Below are positions 20,598 through 31,100 of a stretch of DNA of 64,000 nt, piece by piece. The position numbers were made by a program, and so were the translations under genes. Each line of letters opens with the position of its first letter. Within the stretch, counting starts at the first letter, position 1. Under the pieces are notes generated by a model. That model saw only the letters and a list, made by a program, of their open reading frames with translations, was not told the DNA's origin and ran no database searches. This DNA is from Prionace glauca (lineage: Eukaryota > Chordata > Chondrichthyes > Carcharhiniformes > Carcharhinidae), in assembly GCA_037974335.1 (NCBI GenBank), contig CM075760.1, forward strand, positions 50,302,469 to 50,366,468, read 5' to 3'.

Positions 20598-22994
20598 TTG
20601 TCTCTATTCCTGTTCATCGATTGGTCGACCCTTGTTGGACACGGTGGGCTCGAGGAGGAGTTCTTGGAATGCTGCCGGGATAATTTCCTTGAACAGTGTG
20701 TGTTGGAGCCGACGAGGGAGCGAGCTATCTTGGATCTGGTGCTATGTAATGAGGCGGGTAGAATTAGGGACCTTGCGGTGAAGGATCCTCTTGGAGAGAG
20801 TGATCATTGTATGGTGGAGTTTCTGGTGCAGATGGAGGAGGAGAAAGTGGGTTCCCAGACACGCGTCCTTTGTTTGAATAGAGGGGAGTATGGTAGGATG
20901 AGAGAAGAATTGGCGAATGTGGACTGGGGGAACGCGTTGGAAGGTAGGTCTGCTGAGGAGCAGTGGAGGATCTTTAAGGAGATCTTTCTTGGTGCTCAGC
21001 AGAAATTTATTCCGATGGTTAAAAAGGACAGTAGGAGGAGAGGTAATAAGCCGTGGATAACGAAGGAGGTGAAGGAAAGTGTTAAATTAAAAGCGGAGAA
21101 GTTTAGAGTAGCTAAGAGCAGTGGGCGAGAAGAGGATTGGGAAAGGTTTAAATGTCAACAAAGATTGACAAAGAAATTGATAAAGGAGGGTAGGAGAAGC
21201 TATGAGGCTGGGCTAGCACTTAATATAAAAAAGGATAGCAAGAGTTTTTATAAATATATAAAAAGGAAGAGGCTGGCTAGGATAAACGTTGGTCCTTTAG
21301 AGGATGAGAAAGGGGAGCTAGTGGTAGGGGATAGGGATATGGCTAAGGTCTTGAATAACTTCTTTGTTTCTGTCTTCACGGAGGAGGACGTGAATAATTT
21401 GCCGGGTGTTAGCGATGGAAAGGTGGTAGGAATGGAGGGTCTTAATGACATTACTGTTACTAGAGAGGTGGTGCTCGACAGACTGGAGGGGCTGATTGTG
21501 GACAAGTCCCCAGGACCGGATGGAATGCATCCGAGGGTTCTGAAAGAAATGGCGGAGGTGATAGTGGATGCCTTGGTGGTTATTTTCCAGACGTCGCTGG
21601 ATTCCGGGGAAGTGCCGGAAGATTGGAAAACGGCTAATGTTACGCCGTTGTTTAAGAAGGGTGCCAGGCAAAAGGCGGGGAATTATAGGCCGGTTAGTTT
21701 AACGTCTGTGGTAGGTAAAATGTTAGAAACCGTCATTAAGGAGGAAATAGCGAGGCATCTTGAGGGGAATTGCTTGATAGGGCGGACGCAACACGGTTTC
21801 ATTAAAGGGAAGTCGTGTCTGACAAATTTACTGGAGTTCTATGAGGATGTGTCTAGGGCAGTGGATGGAGGAGAGCCGGTGGATGTGGTCTTTCTAGATT
21901 TTCAGAAGGCGTTTGACAAGGTACCTCACAAGAGGTTATTGCAGAAGGTCAGGGGACATGGAGTTGGGGGTAGGGTGTTAGCGTGGATAGAGGATTGGTT
22001 GTCAAATAGGAGGCAGAGAGTGGGGGTCAATGGATGCTATTCGGATTGGCGGTTGGTGACTAGTGGGGTGCCCCAGGGGTCGGTGCTGGGGCCTCAGCTA
22101 TTTACCATTTATATAGATGATCTGGAGGAGGGAACCGAGTGCAGGGTGTCGAAATTTGCTGATGACACCAAGATTGGGGGAAAGGCAAATTGTGCGGAGG
22201 GTGTGGAGAGTCTGCAGAAGGATCTAGATAGGCTGGGCGAATGGGCCAGGAAATGGCAAATGGAATTCAATGTTGGCAAGTGTGAGGTGGTCCACTTTGG
22301 TAGGAGGAATGGTAGGAAGGACTATTACTTACGGGGCGAAAAACTGCAGCAGGCGACGGTGCAGAGGGACCTCGGGGTCCTTGTGCATGAGTCGCAAAAA
22401 CCCAGCTTGCAGGTGCAGCAGGTGGTCAGGAAGGCGAATGGGATGCTGGCCTTCATCGCGAGGGGGATTGAATATAAAAGTAGGGAGGTCTTGCTGCAGC
22501 TGTATAGGGCATTGGTGAGGCCGCAGCTGGAGTACTGTGTGCAGTTTTGGGCGCCGCACCTGCGCAAGGATGTTTTGGCCCTGGAGGGAGTGCAGAGGAG
22601 GTTTACTCGGCTGGTACCGGAGTTGAGGGGATTGAGCTATGAGGAGAGGCTGAATAAACTAGGCTTGTACTCGTTAGAGTTTAGAAGAATGAGGGGAGAT
22701 CTCATTGAGACGTATAAGATGATGAATGGGATGGATAGGATAGAGGTGGAGAGACTGTTCCCGCTCAAAAAAGACAGTAGGACTAGGGGGCACTGCCTCA
22801 AGATAAAGGGGGGGCGATTTAGAACAGAGTTGAGGAGGAACTTCTTCACTCAAAGGGTGGTGAATCTCTGGAATTCTCTGCCCGTTGAAGTGGTGGAGGC
22901 TGCCTCGCTAAATATTTTTAAGAAACGGGTTGATGGGTTTTTGATAAGAGAAGGGATTAAGGGTTATGGGGAGAGGGCGGGAAGGTGGAGCTGA
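20598..22994 (+). CDS. LINE ORF2, endonuclease C-terminus plus full reverse transcriptase
   Basis: This is a 798-codon open frame. Residues from about 10 on are LINE-derived; the first few belong to flanking DNA. The N-terminal part is the end of an AP-type endonuclease (LEPTRERAILDLVL, then ESDHCMVEF with the catalytic SDH near residue 73). The RT follows: DKSPGPDG (about 301), VPEDWKTANVTPLFKKG, LDFQKAFD (about 432), [10 protein letters not shown] (about 488) and FADDTKIGG (about 518). The C-terminal region ends in NLWNSLPVEVV. No stop or frameshift is seen in the RT. The catalytic EN start and ORF1 are absent, so this copy cannot be autonomous. It is the best-preserved coding sequence of family A here. 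Confidence 0.9.
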   Translation: MSLFLFIDWSTLVGHGGLEEEFLECCRDNFLEQCVLEPTRERAILDLVLCNEAGRIRDLAVKDPLGESDHCMVEFLVQMEEEKVGSQTRVLCLNRGEYGRMREELANVDWGNALEGRSAEEQWRIFKEIFLGAQQKFIPMVKKDSRRRGNKPWITKEVKESVKLKAEKFRVAKSSGREEDWERFKCQQRLTKKLIKEGRRSYEAGLALNIKKDSKSFYKYIKRKRLARINVGPLEDEKGELVVGDRDMAKVLNNFFVSVFTEEDVNNLPGVSDGKVVGMEGLNDITVTREVVLDRLEGLIVDKSPGPDGMHPRVLKEMAEVIVDALVVIFQTSLDSGEVPEDWKTANVTPLFKKGARQKAGNYRPVSLTSVVGKMLETVIKEEIARHLEGNCLIGRTQHGFIKGKSCLTNLLEFYEDVSRAVDGGEPVDVVFLDFQKAFDKVPHKRLLQKVRGHGVGGRVLAWIEDWLSNRRQRVGVNGCYSDWRLVTSGVPQGSVLGPQLFTIYIDDLEEGTECRVSKFADDTKIGGKANCAEGVESLQKDLDRLGEWARKWQMEFNVGKCEVVHFGRRNGRKDYYLRGEKLQQATVQRDLGVLVHESQKPSLQVQQVVRKANGMLAFIARGIEYKSREVLLQLYRALVRPQLEYCVQFWAPHLRKDVLALEGVQRRFTRLVPELRGLSYEERLNKLGLYSLEFRRMRGDLIETYKMMNGMDRIEVERLFPLKKDSRTRGHCLKIKGGRFRTELRRNFFTQRVVNLWNSLPVEVVEAASLNIFKKRVDGFLIREGIKGYGERAGRWS

Positions 22995-23103
22995 GCCACG
23001 ACAGATCAGCCATGATCTTATTGAATGGCGGGGCAGGCTCGAAGGGCCAGATGGCCTACTCCTGCTCCTATTTCTTATGTTCTTATGTTCTTATGTTCTT
23101 ATC
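20620..23103 (+). mobile_element. CR1-clade LINE, family A, longest copy
   Basis: The copy starts in the C-terminal part of the endonuclease and ends in the ttatgttcttatgttc tail at 23103. It is flanked on the right by a TC/AC repeat. It is nearly identical to the copies at 1831, 7812, 25768 and 32345, which indicates recent family activity. Confidence 0.92.
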
Positions 23104-23126
23104 TCCCCCAGCATCGAACTCTTCCT

Positions 23127-23127
23127 G

Positions 23128-23175
<48 letters not shown>

Positions 23176-23180
23176 ACTCG
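23127..23180. repeat. (TC)n(AC)n microsatellite
   Basis: A run of tctctc followed by acacac directly after the LINE tail. Confidence 0.95.
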
Positions 23181-23994
23181 CACACAGTATGACAACATAC
23201 TGTGTAAATTCCTTTGGTAGTTTGTTTTAAAATAAGCCCCCCCCCCCACCCCGTGCTTATTAATGTATTAATTTGTTTGTTTATTTATACATTGATTGAT
23301 GTCTGTAAATCAGCAATCCCAGAGTTTTGTTGCTGATGCTTTTCTTCAGAGACTGGCAGCTGGGCAATAACCCCAACCTGGAGACCCAAGATCTTGTGCC
23401 ACTTCTCAGCCCCTCGCAGCAATTTGATTTCTGGTTACTGGCAAAGATGGTCAGAAATATTGCATCACTCCTTTGAAAACAGAATGCATAAGAGGCAGGG
23501 AAAGTTGCAAAGATATGGTCAGTTAGAAGTACTTAGAAGGAGGATAGAAGGAGAGGTTGTGGGTGGGTTGATGCGGGGTCACGACCTAGATAAGATCATC
23601 TATCTTCACAATTACAGAGAGTGAACAGAAGGTGAGAAAGGAAGAATGTAGGTGAAAAAGAGAGAGGTGGAACAAAAGGTCAAAATAGAGATGGTGAGGG
23701 AGGAAGAGAACATGAGGTAGAGACACTGTGTGAAAGCCTCCAGAGTATAGTCACTAGATGCAACTCCAATCACACCCTTTCAGATAGTCTGAACATGTGG
23801 AGAAAAATCCTGGGAGAATGATTTTAGAAGTGTCAGGAAGGAATCTGCAGCCCCATCCCAAACAGAGAGAGGGAGTTGAGTAGCTTCTGGATACTGAGAG
23901 TGGGACGGGAGTTGGGGGTGGGGGAGGATGAACATTTCATTTCGTTTTCGAAGATTATGTTTGGAGATCTCTATCTTTTTTCCATTTCAAATCC
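23181..23994. other. No recognised feature
   Basis: The segment contains a C run at about 23239 inside aataagc...gcttatt and a purine-rich block at 23590-23730. I looked for an immunoglobulin constant exon upstream of the membrane exons and saw none. Confidence 0.4.
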
Positions 23995-24370
23995 CATTTT
24001 ATAATATCTTTCCTATAACAGGGTGACCAGAGCTGTACACAGAATTCCAAGTTAGGCCTTACCAATCTCTTGTACAACTTCAACAAGAGGTCCCAACTCA
24101 TTTATTCGCTGTTTTGACCAATGAAACCAAGCTTGCCAAATGCCTTCTTCTCAACTCTATCCACCTGTGTCTCCACTGTCAAGGAGCTATGAACCTGTAA
24201 CCTCCCAGATTTTTTTGTTCTCTAACTTCCCCAATACCTTAGCATTAACTAAGTGCTGCCCTGGTTCGATCTATCAGATGCATCATCTCGCATTTATCTA
24301 AATTAAACCCCATGTGCCATTCATCAATGCACTGGCCCAATTGATCAAGATCCCGTTACAATTCGAGAAT
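23995..24370 (-). mobile_element. Old CR1-like LINE fragment, family F
   Basis: The minus-strand match runs in the same block order as 27130-27510 (gggtgaccagagctgtacac, acaacttcaacaagag, gctatgaacctgtaacctc, tctaaattaaaccccat). It lies about 80 bp upstream of the Ig membrane exon. Confidence 0.7.
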
Positions 24371-24447
24371 GGGGAGATGAAAAATAACAATGAGATTCCC
24401 GGGATAAATAAAGTAATCTAATTTCATTTCCTGGTCTCCGCCCCCAG

Positions 24448-24716
24448 ACCCCACCGACTGCATCTGGATTGAAGACAATGAGGATGATAACAGCAACATC
24501 TGGAGAACCGCTTCCACATTCATCGTCCTGTTCTTCCTAAGCAGTTTCTACAGCACTGCCGTCACTCTGGTGAAGATGAGATTATTCAATTCACTCACAT
24601 TTCAAACTGGCAGAATGGATTTGAAAAATCTCTCTTTGTTTCACTGATTAAAAACATTAATGTCCCACATCAGAAACATCTGCTTCAATATTGCCTCTAC
24701 TTTACAGATCAAATGA
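24448..24716 (+). CDS. Immunoglobulin heavy-chain membrane exons M1 and M2 (IgM/IgW type)
   Basis: These exons encode the transmembrane tail that anchors an immunoglobulin as a B-cell receptor. M1 (24448-24569) follows a ccgcccccag acceptor in phase 1. It encodes an acidic linker (WIEDNEDDNSN), then [15 protein letters not shown] and SFYSTAVTL, the hallmark of the IgM transmembrane segment (mammalian: [21 protein letters not shown]). The donor is gtgaag at 24570. M2 starts at 24708 after ctttacag and reads atc aaa tga, giving a two-residue IK tail like the VK of mammalian IgM. The hydrophobic Ser/Thr/Tyr-rich helix is intact. No CH domain exon is seen upstream in the window, so this may be an orphan piece, or its partner exons may lie elsewhere. 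Confidence 0.82.
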
Positions 24717-25190
24717 CGGGTTGAACTGAAGACTTCCCTCAGCTGATTATCAAGATCTGTGTATGGTTCAACCATAATATCAGCTCTCGGTGACTGTATC
24801 AGTAAAATTCTCCCAGCTTATCATTCTGAATCTGTAACTTAGGCTACCTTAGGTTTTAATTCAGTTTTCAGTGTAAAATGTATCAGGCATTTTTATGATA
24901 ATGTAATTATGGTTAATAGTTTCCCCGTAGATCAAATTTCATGCATAAATTCGAAAATTGTTTGATTTCTTATTCACATTTGTTAATTGTTCTTCCTATT
25001 AATGTCCTGTTTTCTATTTCTGGTGTATGTAACAGATGTCCAAATATTGACGGATTCCCTGTGCTTGTGTTCTATTTTCAATGTAAAGTTCGATCGTTAT
25101 ATTCACTTTTCTAACATTAAAAAAAGTTGTAAAACATTCTCTGAATTTTTAAAATAAACATTGAATAAAAATTTAACCATCTCTGGCTTG
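24717..25190 (+). other. Putative 3' UTR and polyadenylation region of the Ig membrane exons
   Basis: This is AT-rich sequence after the M2 stop. Two overlapping polyadenylation-like signals (aataaa near 25153 and aataaa near 25163) lie about 440 bp downstream, which suits a membrane-form 3' UTR. The assignment is by position and motif only. Confidence 0.5.
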
Positions 25191-25767
25191 ACTTAATTCC
25201 GTTCTCTAAAACCCATCAACTCCGCTCCATTTCCCTATTATAGAGACCCCCCCACACCCCCCCCCCCCTTTCCCAGACAGGCATGTCCCCCCCATGTATG
25301 GGATGTGGTTGAACTCAAGGTCCTTCCGTGAAAGAGTCATTGCGCCACCCAGTGATCCAGCCGTGTAAAGACACCTTCATCTCTGCCCTTTTATGATAAA
25401 ATCCAGAGGTAGAATGAGTGAAAATGAGGAAACATTGATAATTTCATTCATAAACTAGTCCGTCACCGACGAGTATCAGATAATCCTAAACAGCAAAGGC
25501 TCTGCTTCATCAGATGCAGGGCAGAGCTAGGCAGGAAATAGTTTCCTTTACACTGCCCCTTAAAAACACTATCAGAGACCCTACAGCATGGACTAACAGA
25601 ACAAATCTCTCTGTACATTGTCCGATGAAACAATTTCAAGGCAGGCATACCACAAACTAGATAGAGAACACATACAGAGCAGTGACGCAAATCATGAGAT
25701 GAAACAAAGAGACTGAGGTGTATTTCACATAAGCACATTATCGATGACCAAGTTCCAAATTGTGACG
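25191..25767. other. No recognised feature; C-rich run
   Basis: A C-rich tract lies at 25246-25268. The remainder shows no gene or repeat I can name. Confidence 0.4.
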
Positions 25768-26457
25768 AGGTGCAGCAGGTGGTCAGGAAGGCGAATGGGA
25801 TGCTGGCCTTCATAGCGAGGGGGATTGAATATAGGAGTAGGGAGGTCTTGCTACAGCTGTATAGGGCATTGGTGAGGCCGCAGCTGGAGTACTGTGAGCA
25901 GTTTTGGGCGCCGCACCTGCGCAAGGATATTTTGGCCCTGGAGGGAGTGCAGAGGAGGTTTACTAGGCTGATACCAGAGTTGAGGGGATTGAGCTATGAG
26001 GAGAGGCTGAATAAACTAGGCTTGTACTCGTTAGAGTTTAGAAGAATGAGGGGAGATCTCATTGAGACGTATAAGATGATGAATGGGATGGATAGGATAG
26101 AGGTGGAGAGACTCTTCCTGCTCAAAAAAGACAGTAGGACTAGGGAGCACAGCCTCAAGATAAAGGGGGGGGGGGGCGGTTTAGAACAGAGTTGAGGATG
26201 AACTTCTTCACTCAAAGGGTGGTGAATCTCTGGAATTCTCTGCCCGTTGAAGTGGTGGAGGCTGCCTCGCTAAATATTTTTAAGAAACGGGTTGATGGGT
26301 TTTTGATAAGAGAAGGGATTAAGGGTTATGGGGAGAGGGCAGGAAGGTGGAGCTGAGTCACGACAGATCAGCCATGATCTTATTGAATGGCGGGGCAGGC
26401 TCGAAGGGCCAGATGGCCTACTCCTGCTCCTATTTCTTATGTTCTTATGTTCTTATG
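25768..26457 (+). mobile_element. CR1-clade LINE, family A, short 3' copy
   Basis: The copy begins at QQVVRKANGMLAFIARG and runs to the ttatgttc tail. The frame at 25770-26195 ends early because a G run near 26170 is longer than in the parent sequence, the same weak point as in the 1831 copy. Confidence 0.9.
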
Positions 26458-26654
26458 TTATGGGATAATTTGAAGAGTCCAATATTGTATTTACCTGAAG
26501 ACAATATCAATCTCACTATGATTCTATGACATAAGCACGGATTGCTACTGATTAACACGAGTTGGAATTTTCCTATCCTGTCTAATACAATTCTCATGTC
26601 AGGCGACCTCAGGCAGGGATTTTCTGGCATTGGAACAAACACGGCCGGAAAATC

Positions 26655-27650
26655 ATACAGTCATTGATGTTTACAGAATGGAAACGGGCCCTTCGGCCCA
26701 ACCTGTCCATGCTGCCTTTTTTATAGACCGCTAAGGTCTCCAATTGCCGGCATTTGGCCCAATTTCATCTATCTTATCCATCTACCTGCCTTAATGTTTT
26801 CTTCACTGTCAAAACTGTACCCACCTCTACTCCCTCTAGCAGCTTGTTCCAGAAACGTACTACCCTCTGTGTGAAACAATTGCTCACCCAGACCCTTTTG
26901 CATCTTCTCATCTCGCCTTAAACGTATTTCCTCTAGTTTTTGAATGTATTTTGGGAAAATACATTGACTGTCTGGCTGATCAGTGCCCCCATTATTTTCT
27001 AGGCCTCTGTAAGATCAACGCTACGTCTCCTACACCCCAGGGAAAAAAAAGTTCTAGTCTATCACGTTTCTCCTTAAGACACAAACATTCTAGTCCCAAT
27101 ACCCTCTTCGTAAATCTTTTCTGCACTCTTCGTAGTTTAATAATATACTTCCTATAACAGATTGACCAGAGCTGTACAGAATATTCCAAGTGTGGCCTTA
27201 CCAATGTCTTCTACAACTTCAACAAGGTGTCCCAACCCCTTCATTCGCTGTTCTGTCCAAGGAAACCAAGTACGCCAAATTCATTCTTCACAACTCTGCC
27301 CAACGGTGACTCCACTTTGAAGGAGCTATGAACCTGTAACCTCCCAGATTCCTTGGTTCTCTAACTGTCCCCAGTACCTCAGCATTAACTAATAGCTGTC
27401 CTGGTTCGATCTATCAAATGCATCACCTCGCATTCATCTAAATTAAACTCCATCTGTCATTCATCAACCCATTGGTCCAATTGATCAAAATCCCGTTACA
27501 ATCGGAGATAACCTTTTTTTTTCACTATCCACAATGTACCAATCTTGTTGTCATCTGCAAACGGACTAACCATGCCTCCTGAATTCTCACCCAAATCATT
27601 AATATAAATGACAAATCACAATGGACCCACCCATGGTGTTAGAAGTCACA
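26655..27650 (-). mobile_element. Old CR1-like LINE, family F, 3' part
   Basis: The minus-strand 3' end (acagaatggaaacgggcccttc) leads into C-terminal and RT remnants (MVRPHLEYSVQLW near 27190). Block order matches 50645-52672. It contains many stops and shifts. Confidence 0.75.
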
Positions 27651-28134
27651 AGTTATTTTCTCCAAGATTTTGGGTTCAGACTTTCCCCATTTCTTTCACT
27701 GATGCGATGCTGACAGCTCTACATTTCCAGGTTTAAAATGTTTTCCCTTACGGACAGGCTGGGGGGACTTTTGCATAATGTGTTCCTTTCTTTGTTACAA
27801 TCCCATCTCCCAGCAAGATTGAAAGATACTGGTCAACCCTTCCGGCATTTCCAAAGTTCCTTCCATCAGGAACGCTCATACAGACCTAGAATTATTTTGT
27901 GATGCATTTACAAAAACATATTTTGAATGGAAAATATTAACCTGTTTGTTCAGTTACTGTAATTAATGTCGGAATTAATTCAACCGGTACTAATCGTATC
28001 TCTGGAGCATTCCCATCCATGCTTCATAAAGGAGTTATGCACGGTGTCACTGGGAGTGTCACAGAGATAAGCGGCTCCACAGAGAGGGAGTCGAGGTATC
28101 AACATTGGGAGAGAGAAATTGCAAGCTTTCTGCA
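27651..28134. other. 5' flank of GPCR gene 2
   Basis: No repeat is recognised. The last 120 bases (ggagtgtcacagagataagcg, gagagggag) lie just upstream of the chosen start codon and should contain the 5' UTR. Confidence 0.35.
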
Positions 28135-31100
28135 ATGGAGGTGTATCCAGGAAAGGTAGATCTGGACATTCCCATAATGGTTCAGCATCTGAGGGGCAGA
28201 GATCTGAATGTTACAACAACTGAGAGGAGTTTATACTCGGTACTTTACTTGCTGTCTCAAGATTGGCCGTCTACAGCTAAGCGTGTTGAATCTGTATTGA
28301 AACTGATTCGATACTTTTACTATCCAATCCTGGCTATTGTTGGTTTCCCCGGTAAGTTTCTCCACTGATTATGAATGATGTAGCCCGTGTTTAACTCTGC
28401 CACTCTTGCCATCTGCTCCACCCTGTTTGCAGCTGATGCTTGTGGTCTGCGTCCTTATTGAGTTATCACATCTACAATGCGCAGATCATTATGTTAATGT
28501 TGCCTGTGTTGTGGAGTTTAGTTTGTAAAGATGTAAAAGATGTTTAGGAAGATGAAAAAGAATTGTGAAAACCGGGAGGAGGGGTAAAAGTGTGCAATCT
28601 CTTAAAAATGTGTTTTTGTTTGACGCTAAGACGTTTAAATTGCTGAATACACAGAAACTTTAAGTTGTGACACTTATTCCAGAGGCCAAAAACATAGGGG
28701 CTGCCTTGGTAATTGGCACGACAGGTTTTGCATTGTGGTCAGCACAGTCCGAAGTCTCACAACACCAGGTTAAAATCCAACAGGTTTATTTGGCACCATT
28801 GGCTTTTGGAATGTTGTTCTTTCTTCAGGCGAGTGGGGAGCTGTGTTCAAAAATAGGACATGTAAAGACACAAACTCAATTAACAAAATAATGGTTGGAA
28901 CGTGAGACTTTACGGGTAAACAAGTCTGAAAGATACAGACAATGTGAGTGGAGAGAGGGTTAAGCACAGTTAAAGAATTGTGTATTGTCTCCAGCCAGGG
29001 CAGTTAGTGAGATTTTGCAAGTCCAGGCAAGTCGTGGGAGTTACAGATAATGTGACATAAACCCAAGATCACGGTTGAGGCTGTCCTCGTGTGTGTGGGA
29101 CTTGGCTATCAGTGTCTGGTCAGCGATCCTGCACTGCTGTGTGTCATGAAGGCCATCTGAGAGAACGCTTATCTGAAGATCTGAGGCTGAATGCCCGTGA
29201 CTGCTGAAGTATGGCCCAACTGGAAGAGAACATTCCTGGTGATCGACAATCCTGAGTTTGCAAAATCTCACTAACTAGCCTGGCTGGAGACAATACACAC
29301 CTCTACTACCTGCGCCTGGCCCTCTCTCCACTCACATTGTCTGTATCTTTAAGACTTAATTACCTCGAAAGACTCACATTCCAACCAGTATTTTGTAAAT
29401 TGAGTTTGTGTCTTTATATGCCCTGTTTGTGAACGGAACTTCCACTTACCTGAAGAAGGAGCAATGCTCCAAAAGCTTCTGCTGCCAAATAAACCTGTTG
29501 GACTTTAACCTAGTTTTGTGGGACTTCTTACTGTACTTACAGTAAGAAGGAAGGTGGGGAGGTCCTATGAGGAGAGACTGAGGGATTTGGGGTTGTTTTC
29601 GTTGGAAAGAAGGCGGCTAAGAGGGGATCTTATTGAAACATATAAGATGATTAGAGGTTTAGACAGGGTAGATAGTGATAGCCTTTTTCCTCGGATGGAG
29701 AAAGCTAGCACGAGGGGGCATGTCTTTAAATTAAGGTGGGGTAGCTACAAGACGGATGTCAGGGGTAGGTTCTTTACCCAGCGGGTGGTGAGGGATTGGA
29801 ATGCCCTGCCTGCTGCAGTTGTAAATGCTCCTAGTTTGGGGGCGTTTAAGAGATTTGTAGATAGGTTTATGGATGAAAAGGGATTGGTATAGGCTAGTGG
29901 GTCATTGTTTTTGTAACTGGTCGGTGCAACATCGTGGGCCGAAGGGCCTGTTCTGCGCTGTAATGTTCTATGTTCTATGTACCCCAGTCCAACGCTGGCA
30001 CCTCCACATCATGGTTTTGCATTGTGCCAGCTGATGAATTTAAATAAAACACACAGCTAAAAGGGACCTATTTGAAGTTATTGTTGTTGTCAACCTCAAG
30101 GCAATCTGAGTCCAAGGTTGTTGATAGGTCATTAGGACTATATAAAAAAAACACAATTGCCTTCAGGGCAGATCCACCAGTGCTGAGCCAGGAGTACAAC
30201 CAGAAGCAGAGCCCGATCACCTGAAGCAGTTAGATTTCAGACAGCCATGGGGAGAGATTACTTTTCCAATGGGTGGTGAATCTTTTGAATTCATTACTGG
30301 AGAGTGCAGTGGACGTTAGGACTTGATGAACTTAAGGAGACAGACAGAACTTTCAATAGTAATGGATTAGAGCATGGGCTGGGGGTACGGTTCGGGGGGG
30401 GGGGGGATGGGGGAGGGTGGGCTGCTTGGGAACGGGAAGGGGGGAGGGTGCTGGGTAGTATCGTACTTGTTGTGCCCCTGATACTTAAGGGTTTACTTGG
30501 CAATTGTCCAGAAGGCCTATTCCACTGGGAAGTTGTGCTGTGCCTGCTACCATCTGGCCACCTTACATCAGATCATAGATTCACAGGAAACAAAATAGGG
30601 GGGGAAAGTTCGAGTGAGTTCGGGTTTTATTTTAAAGGTGCAGACTGTATGGACACGGTAATGACATCTGCGGACCTGTTGCGGAGATCGGTGAACTGTA
30701 GTGGATCCAGACAATCTGGGAGGTTGGAACTGATTCTTGCCATAACTAACCTCCTGGTGCATCATATAATATTGGACAAATATGCCACTGGACAGTAGTC
30801 ATTAAGGCAGGCTGCTTGGTTTTTCTTTGGTAGCGGCCTTGGTTTGAGTTTTTTTTTATCTGGCGCATAGATCAGCGACTTTCCTACTGAGAGCGGACTC
30901 ACTGCGCTTCACTGGTCCAGGAGGTCATAGTGGGGCAGCAAAAATAATACACTGGGCACTATGAAAGGTAGCTACACACTGAACCCTGATGCTTTAAAAG
31001 CAAACCCTCTGTGTCATTCGAGTGTGAGATTACTATTTCTTCCAGTGTTGTGCGAACAGTGGCCACAATGCTGTGGTCTCCCCTACAGGGTGTAGTCATT

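Noticed and set aside
22966-23230. Frames with His/Thr repeats after the family A LINE
   Set aside because: They cover the LINE 3' UTR and a TC/AC microsatellite.
23239-23265. Histone-type 3' stem-loop (aataagc...gcttatt)
   Set aside because: The loop is a long C run, and neither a histone gene nor the downstream purine element is present.
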